64,000 bases of DNA, taken from positions 62,001 to 126,000 of the forward strand of contig NZ_FNVR01000004.1 of NCBI RefSeq assembly GCF_900108085.1. Direction: 5' to 3'. The number at the start of each line of letters is the position of its first letter. Position 1 is the stretch's first letter. Shown here in pieces: positions 16,803-25,652 of the stretch. The notes below the pieces were generated by a model. That model saw only the letters and a program-made list of their open reading frames with translations. It searched no databases and was not told the DNA's origin. Position numbers and translations under genes: made by a program. The stretch is from Algoriphagus boritolerans DSM 17298 = JCM 18970 (lineage in GTDB: Bacteria; Bacteroidota; Bacteroidia; Cytophagales; Cyclobacteriaceae).

Positions 16803-18008
16803 ATGAAAAGAGCAATAATACTTGGAGCAGGGGCTTCTAAAAGCTATAACAAATCTAAAACAGGTGTGAAAATGCCTGTTGCATTAGACTTTTTTGAAAC
16901 CTTTAGAAAACTTGAAATTTCAGAAAATCCTTGGGTATTAATTGGACATTTAATTAACTATATATCTGATAGAGATAAAGTTGATGCACTCCAATTTTTG
17001 AATTTTTCTGAAGATATCGAATTACTGCATTCTGAAATTCAAAAAAAATTGTACAAGGCTTTACATCGTGGAAATATTTTTAGACACCCAGATGGTATTC
17101 AACAATTAAAGGCTTATAATGAATTGATATTTCTTTTTGTAAGTGTAATAAATGAAATTCAGAATGGTGATGAATCTTTAACTCATAAAAATTTAGCTAA
17201 ACAACTTTCTACGAGAGACTCAATCATAACTTTTAATTGGGATACTTTGATGGACAGAGCTTTAATGAAAGAAACTGATTGGAATAGTGGAAATGGATAT
17301 TTTGTACAGCCTTCTGCCGTTTTCAGGGATGATTGGATTTATAATGATGATCAATCTATTGAACGAAATTTCCCGAAGTTGTTAAAACTTCACGGTTCTA
17401 GTAATTGGATTACAAGTCATATTATACCTAGCAAAGAAGGCAAATTTGAATTAAGCCAGGAAACTAATGTAGAAGACTTCTATGTCTTCGAACGAGCAAC
17501 TAAACCATATGCAACCTATGCTGGTAGATACATGTCTGGATATGAAGAGTTCTCATATGGCTATTATCCACCAAATCTTCCCTTGATAGGTAAACCTGCT
17601 CCTGAAGGTTATACAATAGTAAAAAGCAGAATTAAAAACCCTTTGATGCCTGAAGGAAAATCGAATGATAAAGGTTTGTATTCTATGCCATTAATAATTC
17701 CCCCGGTAAAAAATAAAGAATACGATTTATTTGGAACATTATTTACTCGAGTTTGGGCTGAAGCACAAAGAGAAATTGAAAACGCAGAGGAAATCTATAT
17801 AATAGGATATTCATTTCCTGTAACTGATATTAGAACTGATCAATTGTTTAAATCGGCATTTCTCAAACGGAAAACATTTCCAAAGATTATTATCCATAAT
17901 CCCAACCCGGATTTGATCTTTGAAAGATTCACATTTGATTATGGCATACCCTCATCTTACATCATCGTCAAAAAGGAATACTTTGATGAAACCTTTAAAT
18001 TTGAATAA
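16803..18008 (+). CDS. SIR2-domain protein (predicted NAD-consuming effector)
   Basis: A 401-residue protein of the SIR2-like superfamily. Motifs in order: GAGAS at 8-12, the NAD-binding TFNWDTLMDRAL (N145, D147), LKLHGSSNW (H197, the catalytic-type His) and IYIIGYSFPVTDIRTDQLF near residue 340, the usual C-terminal SIR2-like signature. There is no zinc-binding four-cysteine cluster, so it is not a classical protein deacetylase. Related SIR2 domains in Thoeris, DSR and short-Argonaute systems deplete NAD+ on phage infection; the same role is inferred here. It starts 87 bp after the GHKL gene on the same strand. The roughly 140 bp that follow are gene-free. Confidence 0.85.
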   Translation: MKRAIILGAGASKSYNKSKTGVKMPVALDFFETFRKLEISENPWVLIGHLINYISDRDKVDALQFLNFSEDIELLHSEIQKKLYKALHRGNIFRHPDGIQQLKAYNELIFLFVSVINEIQNGDESLTHKNLAKQLSTRDSIITFNWDTLMDRALMKETDWNSGNGYFVQPSAVFRDDWIYNDDQSIERNFPKLLKLHGSSNWITSHIIPSKEGKFELSQETNVEDFYVFERATKPYATYAGRYMSGYEEFSYGYYPPNLPLIGKPAPEGYTIVKSRIKNPLMPEGKSNDKGLYSMPLIIPPVKNKEYDLFGTLFTRVWAEAQREIENAEEIYIIGYSFPVTDIRTDQLFKSAFLKRKTFPKIIIHNPNPDLIFERFTFDYGIPSSYIIVKKEYFDETFKFE

Positions 18009-18149
18009 AAACTGTTCATTTAATAAAAAATAAATAATAAAAAACTTGTAACACCACCTATGCCGCTCCACTTAGGGATAATACTCATAGCCAAAAGTTG
18101 TGCTGCATACAAGGATAGCTGACTGAAAAATTATTACCACTGCAGGAAA

Positions 18150-19229
18150 TTGAAGATTCTCTATAAATATCGCCCACTTTCAGAATTTCTTTTTAAGGAA
18201 CTTTACTATCAAGAGTTGTACTTCGCTTCCTACTTCGAATTGAATGACCCGCTTGATTTGTCGGCTCGGATTGAATTTAGTTGTGAGAAATCCGAGCAAG
18301 TAGAATATCTGATTTATTTTCTTTTTAAGTCAACCCTATCGCTCAATGATGCCTTAACTGACAAAAAAAGGAAGAACGACAAAAACCTACTTGCATTCAA
18401 TGACAACAGAACAAAGGTTGCAGAATTTCAGCAAACGGTTTTTGAATATATAAACCAGCTAAAAGATGAAAAAGAAAGAGTTTGGGATATTGATATTAAA
18501 AGCATTATTGATTCCGCATCAAAGAAACACAATCTAGAATTCCAATTTGATTCAGAGAATTTCAAAAGCGTACTTAAACGTATATCGTCAAAATTTCTTG
18601 AAAATAGTTATGCTACTTGCTTTTCAGAAAGCAATGATGATTTTTTAATGTGGTCGCACTATTCCAGCAAGCATTCAGGAATCTGTTTAGAGTTTGCGTT
18701 AGAAAATTCAGGTCTTTTCCCTTACATCGGGAAAGCTCGAAGGAAATTAGATTGCAAAAAATACAAAGAAAGACTATCCAAATGGGATTTAGAAACCCAC
18801 GTGTATTGGGACAGAATTAAAAAAGTTAATTATGAGAGCGAACAGCCGTTTATAAATTTTTTCGAGTTTTCACAAGTTTTTGAAAATGAACACGATTGTG
18901 ATTTGATAGGTCTTTCAAAACCTTGGACACATCATTTTGCTCATCAATTAGAATGGGTTTTCTCTACCAAAACTGCACCGTGGAAATATGAAAAGGAATG
19001 GAGAGCGATTCATATAAACTTTGGAAATCCCCAAGAACCAGAAGAAAGAATCCGACATTATCCACTTGAAAGTCTGAAAGCTATCTATTTTGGTATGCGA
19101 ACTCCAGAAAACGTAAAGAAGAGAATCTTTCACATTTTTGATAAGTAAGCAAAAGAACTACAATACTTTGAATGTAAACCGACAAACGGGAAAGACCTAG
19201 AATTTATTGAATGGGAATATTATGAATAA
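18150..19229 (+). CDS. DUF2971 protein, with an in-frame stop 26 codons before the apparent family C-terminus
   Basis: The frame opens at TTG 18150, preceded by AGGAA, and gives MKILYKYRPLSEFLFKELYYQELYFASYFELNDPLD, the DUF2971 N-terminal signature. Other family text includes CFSESNDDFLMWSHYSSKHSGICLEF and EKEWRAI near residue 285. The frame stops at TAA 19146-19148 after 332 residues. However, the next 26 codons in the same frame read AKELQYFECKPTNGKDLEFI..., which looks like the lost C-terminus, and end at TAA 19227. So the gene either lost its tail or is read through. DUF2971 proteins are of unknown activity and common in mobile accessory islands. It may be the third gene of the GHKL-SIR2 cluster. 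Confidence 0.75.
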
Positions 19230-19512
19230 TATGCCAACGCATGGAGAGAAAAAGAAACGGCCCGACCCTTCGCATTTTTAAGAAGAGTTGTCATCCGAAT
19301 TGCCCCAAGCATTTGGCACATGCCATAGCCGCGCCAGACTATAAATAGTAGGCAGTGTGAATTCGAGATAGGTCAGTAATATCATCCATACCCTAAGTAT
19401 ATTATACTTATAAAGTTCAGCCTGGCCAGCAATAAAGCACCTTATTTTATTCGCTATTAGTTTTGGTCAACAGTAAAATTCTTTACAAAACATTATCTTT
19501 ACAAAAAACAAA
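19230..19512. other. Gene-free spacer between DUF2971 gene and ArsR gene
   Basis: No open frame with protein-like content is visible. The stretch contains a short dyad around GGCACATGCC (about 19314-19324) and GC-richer text unlike its AT-rich surroundings, which looks like residue of earlier cassette junctions. The last 60 bp, with TTTAC repeats, probably contain the ArsR promoter and operator. Confidence 0.4.
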
Positions 19513-19785
19513 ATGACAATGGATTTGCTCAAAATATCAAAAGCACTGGCTGATGCCACGCGGTTCAAAATTCTAAAGATACTCATGGCAAAAGGAGAAA
19601 TCAGTTGCAGTGAATTGGAAGGCCACTTTACGCTTTCTCAACCTACCATTTCACACCACTCTAAAATACTGTTTGATTGCGGACTTATCCATGCAAAAAA
19701 GGATGGACAACATTCGCTTTTATCGGTAAATAAGAAGTTGTTAGAAAAATACCTCACATCCCTTAAAGAAGAATTGGTCAAGTAA
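19513..19785 (+). CDS. ArsR-family winged-helix repressor
   Basis: A 90-residue protein with the ArsR fold: KISKALADATRFKILKILMAKGEISCSELEG, then the recognition helix LSQPTISHHSKIL (about residues 45-57) and the wing KKDGQHSLLSV. One cysteine (C37, in ISCSEL) sits in the helix preceding the recognition helix, and another (C61) follows in LFDCGL; the classical metal-binding ELCVCDL motif is absent, so a metal ligand is not evident, and redox or electrophile sensing through cysteine is possible. It heads the redox-enzyme cluster (19.9-25.6 kb), which it likely represses. Two TTTACAAAA repeats just before the start codon could be its operator. Confidence 0.85.
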   Translation: MTMDLLKISKALADATRFKILKILMAKGEISCSELEGHFTLSQPTISHHSKILFDCGLIHAKKDGQHSLLSVNKKLLEKYLTSLKEELVK

Positions 19786-19881
19786 TTTTTTTTATTCAAT
19801 ATATAGATATATTTCAATATATCTTTTAATTTTGATTAAGTTTGTGAAAACATCTACCAACTAATTTAAAAACAAAAAATT

Positions 19882-20751
19882 ATGATATTAATTACAGGAG
19901 CCAACGGGCATTTAGGGGCGGCCACTATCGAATCTTTATTGAAAAAAAATCCTAAAACCCCAATTAGGGCATTGGTAAGAACCGAAGAAAAAGGAGCTCC
20001 ATTCAAAAAAAAAGGAGTGGATATTGCCATAGGAGATTACTTTAATTATGATTCATTGCTTGCGGCTATGCGGGGGGTAGATGTCCTTTTACTGGTTTCA
20101 TCAAGTTCCATAACCGGACGTTATGAGCAGCATTCTAATGCCATAAAAGCGGCAAAAGAGAGTGGCATAAAGCATATCGTTTACACCAGTGTGCTGAAAT
20201 CTTCCCCTGATTCCAAATTCAGTGGAGGTATGGATCACGTAAAAACAGAAGCAGAGATTAAAGCATCAGGAATTCCTTATACCATTATGGGAAATACCTA
20301 TTATGCTGATTTTCTACCGATGTTGTTAGGAGATTTTACCAATACAGGAGCTATTTATTACAGTGCTGGTGATGCAAGGGTAAATTTTGCGTCACGAAAT
20401 GATATGGCAGAGGCCAATGCAGTTGTACTTTCCAACCCTTCTGCCCATCAGAATAAAGTGTATAATATCACCGCATTAAAAGCATATACCTTTACAGAGA
20501 TAGCTGTTATGCTTTCGGATATTGTAAATGCCCCTGTAAACTATGTAGATATTCCACTGGAAGATTTGAAAAAGGGCATGCTGCAACATGGTTTGCCGGA
20601 AAATGTTACGGGTATGATGGCAAGTATTGCCGAGACCATGAAAGCCGGGGAGTTTGATTATGCCGATGATACATTAAAGAAATTAATTGGTCATCCTCCT
20701 CTTGATTTAAAGGATTTTCTAAAAAGTGTATATGGCACAAAATCCTTGTAG
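19882..20751 (+). CDS. NmrA-like NAD(P)-binding oxidoreductase (QorB type)
   Basis: A 289-residue atypical short-chain dehydrogenase. The Rossmann motif TGANGHLG is at residues 4-11, followed by ALVRTEEKG (cofactor phosphate side) and the later text KHIVYTSVLKSS and GIPYTIMGNTYYADFLPML, as in NmrA/QorB NAD(P)H:quinone reductases and azoreductases. It lacks the YxxxK pair of classical SDRs, as expected for this group. Reduction of quinones or related electrophiles is inferred. It follows the ArsR gene by about 100 bp and is the first enzyme of the cluster. Confidence 0.85.
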   Translation: MILITGANGHLGAATIESLLKKNPKTPIRALVRTEEKGAPFKKKGVDIAIGDYFNYDSLLAAMRGVDVLLLVSSSSITGRYEQHSNAIKAAKESGIKHIVYTSVLKSSPDSKFSGGMDHVKTEAEIKASGIPYTIMGNTYYADFLPMLLGDFTNTGAIYYSAGDARVNFASRNDMAEANAVVLSNPSAHQNKVYNITALKAYTFTEIAVMLSDIVNAPVNYVDIPLEDLKKGMLQHGLPENVTGMMASIAETMKAGEFDYADDTLKKLIGHPPLDLKDFLKSVYGTKSL

Positions 20752-20796
20752 GATAAATAAAACCTTAAATAGTAGAAATTCATAAATGAAACCAAT

Positions 20797-21558
20797 ATGG
20801 GAAAATTAGAAAACAAAGTTGCAATCATTACAGGTGGTGCCGGCAGTATCGGCCTGATTACCGCCAAACTTTTTTTACAAAACGGTGCGAAAATAATGCT
20901 TGTTGACGTAAATGAGGATTCGTTGAAAAATGCTGCAACAGAATTACAATCACCAAATGTTGATTATTGCGTAGCAGATGTTACCCAAAGTTCTGATGTT
21001 GAAAAATATGCACAGAAAACAGTAGATAAATTTGGCAAAATAGATGTGTTCTTCAATAATGCAGGGATCGAAGGGGTGGTAAAGCCAATTACAGAATACC
21101 CGGAGGAAAATTTTGATAAAGTTATTGCTGTCAATGTGAAAGGGGTTTGGTTGGGCATGAAGCATGTGTTACCAAGAATGAATGACGGAGGAAGTGTTAT
21201 CATTACATCTTCCGTAGCAGGGCTTATTGGCATCTCAGGAATGACCGCCTATAATGCAAGTAAACACGCCACCATTGGTATTATGCGAGCCACAGCACAG
21301 GAGGCTGCCCCACGAAAAATCAGGGTAAATACAGTTAATCCGGGGACCGTTGATAACCGGATGATGCGTTCTCTGGAAGAAGGAATGGCTCCAGGACATG
21401 CAGAGGCAATAAAAGCGGAATTTATAAAAGGTGTTCCCTTGGGAAGGTATGTTCAGCCCGAAGAAGTAGCCAATGTAGTTTTGTATTTAGCTTCTGACGA
21501 TAGCCAATTTATAACTGCAACCATTAATGTGGTAGATGGAGGAATGGCGGCATATTAG
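20797..21558 (+). CDS. Classical short-chain dehydrogenase/reductase
   Basis: A 253-residue SDR with NAD(P) motif TGGAGSIG (about residues 12-19), NNAG (about 88-91), catalytic Ser in ITSSVAG, and YNASK (Y153/K157 region). The C-terminal QFITATINVVDGGMAAY is typical of the glucose-1-dehydrogenase/FabG-like group. An acidic residue in LVDVNED after the second strand suggests NAD preference. The substrate is unknown. It lies 45 bp after the NmrA-like gene and appears to be in the same operon. Confidence 0.9.
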   Translation: MGKLENKVAIITGGAGSIGLITAKLFLQNGAKIMLVDVNEDSLKNAATELQSPNVDYCVADVTQSSDVEKYAQKTVDKFGKIDVFFNNAGIEGVVKPITEYPEENFDKVIAVNVKGVWLGMKHVLPRMNDGGSVIITSSVAGLIGISGMTAYNASKHATIGIMRATAQEAAPRKIRVNTVNPGTVDNRMMRSLEEGMAPGHAEAIKAEFIKGVPLGRYVQPEEVANVVLYLASDDSQFITATINVVDGGMAAY

Positions 21559-21641
21559 ATTCTCTGTTTATTCAACATCGGCACTTACATAGTTATCTGC
21601 TCTAAAACCGAATTTATTTATACACGAAAAAATATCAAACC

Positions 21642-21995
21642 ATGAACATCAAAGAAAAAATCGAAGACCTAATCAAGCTAATGCTGTCGGGCAAACAAAT
21701 GGATGCTTTTGAAAAGTATTATCATGAAGATGTAGTAATGCAGGAAAACTCCAAACCCCCAATGGTTGGCAAATCAGCCAACAGGGAAAGGGAAATTCAA
21801 GGGATGCAGATGATTGAAACGTTTCACGGAGCAGAAGTAAAAGCAGTTGCCGTGGGCGACAATGTGACTATGGTAGAATGGGAATTTGATGTCACCTACA
21901 AAGGCGCGCCCCGCATGAAAATGTGCCAGGTGGCCGTGCAAAAATGGAAGGACGGCCAAATTATTCATGAACGTTTTTATTATTCAACTAACTAA
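21642..21995 (+). CDS. SnoaL-like (NTF2-fold) protein
   Basis: A 117-residue protein with an NTF2-like/SnoaL pattern: an N-terminal helix pair (MNIKEKIEDLIKLMLSGKQMDAFEKYYHEDVVMQEN) then a cone of beta strands (VKAVAVGDNVTMVEWEFDVTYKGAPRMKMCQVAVQKWKDGQIIHERFYYS). Members are isomerases, cyclases or binding proteins acting on small cyclic substrates. No firm catalytic residue can be named from the sequence. It is in the same-strand cluster of redox genes. Confidence 0.75.
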   Translation: MNIKEKIEDLIKLMLSGKQMDAFEKYYHEDVVMQENSKPPMVGKSANREREIQGMQMIETFHGAEVKAVAVGDNVTMVEWEFDVTYKGAPRMKMCQVAVQKWKDGQIIHERFYYSTN

Positions 21996-22038
21996 AATCA
22001 AAACAAGAGCAATTTCACTCGATCAAGCCATTGCCTTT

Positions 22039-22452
22039 ATGTCATCGTTTAATGAAAATAATGGAAGCAACCCTTCCAATGAAAAATATATTCCCGGAAC
22101 CTGCAATATGGGGAGAGAGGAAATCAAAAGGCGAAAAGCAAGTGGATGGACAGGGTTGGTACTAACGGTAATTACCATTTCTCTCTTATTATGGTTCAGT
22201 GCACCTCACTGGATGCGACTTGTAGTTTTCATTCCGGCAGTAATGGGAGCAACAGGATTCATACAGGCGTACAATAAGTTCTGCGTGTATTTCGGATTTG
22301 GGCACATGTTCAATTTAGGAGAGGTGGGGAAAACAGATACCATCGATCAAAAAGAATTCAGGGTGAAAGACAGAGCAAGAGCCTGGCAATTGCTTGCCTA
22401 TGCTTTTGGTACAGGATTGATTATTACTGTAATCGTTTATCTCCTGCCCTGA
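22039..22452 (+). CDS. Small integral membrane protein (YgaP/DUF2892-like)
   Basis: I take the ATG at 22039 (137 residues), since the in-frame ATG at 21967 would overlap the SnoaL gene by 29 bp and add an unlikely N-terminus. The protein has PGTCNMG before three hydrophobic segments (WTGLVLTVITISLLLWF, LVVFIPAVMGATGFIQAY and LLAYAFGTGLIITVIVYLLP). The YNKFCVYFGFGHMFN loop carries a conserved-looking Cys. The pattern resembles the membrane part of YgaP-type DUF2892 proteins. Function is unknown; its place suggests thiol or redox stress. Confidence 0.55.
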   Translation: MSSFNENNGSNPSNEKYIPGTCNMGREEIKRRKASGWTGLVLTVITISLLLWFSAPHWMRLVVFIPAVMGATGFIQAYNKFCVYFGFGHMFNLGEVGKTDTIDQKEFRVKDRARAWQLLAYAFGTGLIITVIVYLLP

Positions 22453-22563
22453 TTTTGATCGGATATAAACCAGGTAAGTGAACTACTTGGCAGTTCTTGC
22501 TTGAGCATCATGCTTAAGTATAGAATTTATGGAAATGAAATTCATTTAGTAAACAAAACCATC

Positions 22564-22941
22564 ATGGAAAAGCAAACAAAGAGTAAAACAAGAAAAATTG
22601 CCGCATGGGTGATAATTGGACTAGTGGGTGCGTTGGTTATTATGAGCGCCACCATGAAACTGACACACGCTGAAGAATTGGTAACTAATTTCACTAAATG
22701 GGGATTGATTGATAACCTCACGTTTATAGGAATTGGCGAATTGATTTTCATCATTTTATTTATTATTCCCAGAACATCCTCCCTTGGGTTTCTTTTGTTA
22801 ACCGCCCACTTTGGTGGAGCCATTGCCACTCATCTACAACATGAGGAATCGTTTATAATGCCTGCCATTATTTTGACTGTGATCTGGATTGGTAATTACC
22901 TGCGCAATCCCGAAATGCTGGCAAGTTTTACGAAAAAATAA
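22564..22941 (+). CDS. DoxX-family membrane protein
   Basis: A 125-residue protein from ATG 22564 with four predicted transmembrane helices (IAAWVIIGLVGALVIMSATMKL, LTFIGIGELIFIILFII, LGFLLLTAHFGGAIATHL and IMPAIILTVIWIGNYL). The motif AHFGGAIATHL is the DoxX/DUF417-like signature. DoxX proteins in other bacteria take part in membrane-associated thiol redox or detoxification; here the role is inferred from the neighbours. Its stop overlaps the next gene's start (TAATG), which indicates coupling. Confidence 0.85.
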   Translation: MEKQTKSKTRKIAAWVIIGLVGALVIMSATMKLTHAEELVTNFTKWGLIDNLTFIGIGELIFIILFIIPRTSSLGFLLLTAHFGGAIATHLQHEESFIMPAIILTVIWIGNYLRNPEMLASFTKK

Positions 22942-23606
22942 TGGACATAAAAGCAATAGCCGTATTAGGCGCCAATGGCCGAACTGGAATTGAAATTGTA
23001 AAACAAGCCCTGGAAAAAGGTTGGGTTGTAAAAGCATTGGTTCGCGACAAACAAAAAATCAAACTTGCAAATCCCAATCTACAAGTCATTGAAGGAAATC
23101 CTATGCGTATAGATGATGTGAGGAAAGTTATCAAGGAAACACATGCCATCTTTGTTGCGCTCAACATTGGAAGGAAATCTGACCTGCCTTGGGCAAAAGT
23201 GACTTCGCCACTTGATTTATTGTATACAAGTATGAAAAATATAATTTTCGCAATGAATGAAAACGGTGTAAAGCGGGTGATAACTGTTTCAGCCTGGGGA
23301 ACAGGCGATAGCTACAAAGAAACAAATTGGATATTTAAATTTCTTATCAAAAAGACCAACGTTGGTGTAGCCTACGCAGGTCATGAAGATCAGGAAAGAG
23401 TACTTCGTACAAGCGGACTGAAATGGACATCTGTTCGACCGGTTGGCCTTAGCAGCAGTGAAAAGCAGAAGCAAGTTCGGGTAAGCATTAAAGGCGATAA
23501 AAAACTAAACATGACCATCAGCCGAAAAGATGTTGCCCGCTTTATGCTGGACATTGTTGATGATGAAAAGTATTACCAGCAAGAACTTTCTATTTCATCA
23601 GAATGA
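22941..23606 (+). CDS. NAD(P)H-binding NmrA-like protein
   Basis: A 221-residue protein of the NAD(P)-binding_10 type: AVLGANGRTGIEIVKQALEKGWVVKALVRD at the N-terminus, VKRVITVSAWGTGDSYK in the middle (equivalent to the YxxxK region but without that pair) and GLKWTSVRPVGLSSSEKQ later. Such proteins act as flavin or quinone reductases or as redox sensors. It is translationally coupled to the DoxX gene and is the second NmrA-type gene of the cluster. Confidence 0.85.
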   Translation: MDIKAIAVLGANGRTGIEIVKQALEKGWVVKALVRDKQKIKLANPNLQVIEGNPMRIDDVRKVIKETHAIFVALNIGRKSDLPWAKVTSPLDLLYTSMKNIIFAMNENGVKRVITVSAWGTGDSYKETNWIFKFLIKKTNVGVAYAGHEDQERVLRTSGLKWTSVRPVGLSSSEKQKQVRVSIKGDKKLNMTISRKDVARFMLDIVDDEKYYQQELSISSE

Positions 23607-23663
23607 CTTTATCCGGTAGCGGAGTAACGTGCGTCCGATTTAAATTCCCTTTTGAATTGTAAA

Positions 23664-24572
23664 ATGAACCGATCAGACTTTATAAAAATAATGGGAGCAG
23701 CAACAATAGGTTTTGGGACTTCAAATGTAAAGAGCTGGGCCAATTCGATAACCGGCTTACCCGAACAGGAAGTAACCCTTCCGGTTCTTTTTACTTCGCA
23801 CGGAAACCCAATGGACATACACCTTCCTCATAAAGCGAATCCTTTTTTAACTTATCTTTTTGATTTAGGTGTTGACTTACGAAAAAAATATCCAAAAGAA
23901 ATTAAAGCCATATTGGTAGTATCAGCACACTGGTGTACCAAAGGCACATACGTAAATGTTTCTCCGTGGCCGGAAACGATTTACGATTTTTACGGTTTCC
24001 CTCCCGAATATTACACTATAAAATACATGGCTCCAGGTGCTCCGGAATTTGCCAAAAATGTAGCAGAAGCCATCCCTGCAATTAGAACTACAACCGAATG
24101 GGGTTTCGATCATGGCAATTGGCCCATGCTTCGTCATCTTTTCCCAGATGCCAATGTACCGGTTTTTCAGATGAGCATTGATTATTATCAATCTCCTCAA
24201 TACCACTATGAGTTAGCAGTTCAACTGAAGAAATTAAGAACGAAGGGTGTTTTGATTATCGGCAGCGGTTCCGTTGTTCATAATCTTCAATTGGCAAGTT
24301 CCAGACTTTTCAAAGGCGATAAAACCTTGTATGGATGGGATAAGGAATTTGATGAATGGATAAAACAGAGAGTGGTGGACCGCGACATAAAAAGTTTGAT
24401 GAATTATGAAAAAACAAAATTTGGAAAAATGGCTGCCCCGACTCCCGATCATTATGTGCCGCTAATTTATTCTATGGCTATGCTGAATACCAACGATACT
24501 ATAGAGCACACCTATGAAAGTCTTTTGCCTGCATTTAGCGACCGTAGTTTCATCATTGAATCAACCCATTAA
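23664..24572 (+). CDS. Extradiol ring-cleavage dioxygenase (LigB/DODA-YgiD type), exported
   Basis: A 302-residue class III extradiol dioxygenase. The start is ATG 23664; the N-terminus MNRSDFIKIMGAATIGFGT looks like a signal or anchor stretch, but no twin-arginine pair is present. Metal-ligand regions are visible: LFTSHGNPMD (His), VVSAHWCTKG (His), GFDHGNWPMLRHLFPDANVPVFQMSID (His) and IGSGSVVHNL (His). This matches 4,5-DOPA dioxygenase (YgiD) homologs acting on catechols. Within this redox cluster it suggests breakdown of catechol- or quinone-type compounds. Confidence 0.85.
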   Translation: MNRSDFIKIMGAATIGFGTSNVKSWANSITGLPEQEVTLPVLFTSHGNPMDIHLPHKANPFLTYLFDLGVDLRKKYPKEIKAILVVSAHWCTKGTYVNVSPWPETIYDFYGFPPEYYTIKYMAPGAPEFAKNVAEAIPAIRTTTEWGFDHGNWPMLRHLFPDANVPVFQMSIDYYQSPQYHYELAVQLKKLRTKGVLIIGSGSVVHNLQLASSRLFKGDKTLYGWDKEFDEWIKQRVVDRDIKSLMNYEKTKFGKMAAPTPDHYVPLIYSMAMLNTNDTIEHTYESLLPAFSDRSFIIESTH

Positions 24573-24585
24573 ACAATAGTATAAC

Positions 24586-25074
24586 ATGACCTTACATTAT
24601 GATTTTGAGCTTCCAAAAAGAACAGGAGCCAAACCAACTACCACACCGAGCAATCCTCACATGCAATTGGATCAACAACCAAAAGACAGAAAGCTGGTGG
24701 ATGAACTCATTGGTTGGGCATTCTCGCTTCCTGATATTTCAAAGGAGTATAGCAAAATCTCTGTACCCGGAGCACAGGCCATGTGTATGTCAGAAGAAAA
24801 AATGTGCACACATTGTAATGCTTTTATGGTTGAAACGGAATTTGCGCATTTTCATCCTGCTCCGGATGGCAGTATGCACTTAGGCCTCCCGCAGCGTGAT
24901 GTAAAAAAAGTAATTGAACTGGGTTGGGGCGAATTGCATCCTGTAGTGCATAAAGGATGGTTGCCGCCAAACTTCATAATGGTTTACGCGCCCAGAAACG
25001 AAGAGGAGGCCGATGAGATTAAAAAAATTATTTTTCGCTCCTACCAATTTGCAATAGGTGAAATAAGCGATTAA
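24586..25074 (+). CDS. Luciferase-domain protein (DUF5519)
   Basis: A 162-residue soluble protein with text characteristic of the DUF5519/luciferase-domain family: FAHFHPAPDGSMHLGLPQRDVKKVIELGWGELHPVVHKGWLPPNFIMVYAPRNEEE. The His-x-His and His-Leu-Gly-Leu run could bind metal or act in catalysis, but no activity is established to my knowledge. A Cys pair (MCTHCNAF) sits near residue 76. It starts 13 bp after the dioxygenase stop and is likely co-transcribed with it. Confidence 0.7.
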   Translation: MTLHYDFELPKRTGAKPTTTPSNPHMQLDQQPKDRKLVDELIGWAFSLPDISKEYSKISVPGAQAMCMSEEKMCTHCNAFMVETEFAHFHPAPDGSMHLGLPQRDVKKVIELGWGELHPVVHKGWLPPNFIMVYAPRNEEEADEIKKIIFRSYQFAIGEISD

Positions 25075-25126
25075 TGAGGCGAAGTTTGGGTCAGTAAAAA
25101 TAAATTCTACTAAAAAAAAATTAACC

Positions 25127-25558
25127 ATGCACGAAAATGATTTTCAAATATTGAAGCACGCCATCGAAAACATGATGCCTGCTAACAAAATACTCGGTTT
25201 AAAAATAGTTGAGATTACAGCAGGCTCGGTTCATATTCATGTTCCATTCAAAGAAGAGTTTATTGGTGATTTTATACAAGGCCGCTGGCATGGAGGTATT
25301 CTGGCCGCCATTGCCGATACTGCCGGAGGAGTGGCCGGGGCAACGGCTTTACATTCACCCAATGACAGGCTGAACACCATTGATATGCGCATTGATTATT
25401 TACATGCAGCCGTTAAGGCGGATGTACAAGCAAAAGCACGAATAATTAAACAAGGGAAGACAATCATTAAGGTTGATGTAGAATTGTTTCAGCCCGATAA
25501 TAAAGAACCGGTCGCCCTCGCAAGATGTGTGTATAGCGCATTAAGGAGTGAATCTTAA
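25127..25558 (+). CDS. PaaI-like hotdog-fold thioesterase
   Basis: A 143-residue hotdog protein with the PaaI signature GRWHGGILAAIADTAGG (about residues 51-67), where HGG and the following Asp form the acyl-CoA hydrolysis site. The later TIDMRIDYLHAAVKADVQAKARIIKQGKTIIKVDVEL completes the domain. PaaI thioesterases release CoA from dead-end products of aromatic degradation. This fits with a ring-cleaving dioxygenase two genes upstream. It is the last gene before the TetR regulator. Confidence 0.9.
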   Translation: MHENDFQILKHAIENMMPANKILGLKIVEITAGSVHIHVPFKEEFIGDFIQGRWHGGILAAIADTAGGVAGATALHSPNDRLNTIDMRIDYLHAAVKADVQAKARIIKQGKTIIKVDVELFQPDNKEPVALARCVYSALRSES

Positions 25559-25652
25559 CATGAGCCGCTCAAATTTATGCAAAAATCAGCTTGTTTGAGC
25601 TAAACTCCCCAACCGAAAGAATTCTTAAAAGAGTGGGTTTAAAAAAAATGTA

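Noticed and set aside
18048..18058. GTAACACCACC, found again at 58120-58130, each time near the end of a cargo gene
   Set aside because: Eleven bases twice in 64 kb is suggestive but can arise by chance, and at 58121 it includes the stop codon. No attC-like folding was recognised.
19230..19420. Possible integron-like recombination site near the DUF2971 gene end
   Set aside because: Short dyads with GGCACATGCC are present, but the paired R and L boxes of an attC site are not visible.
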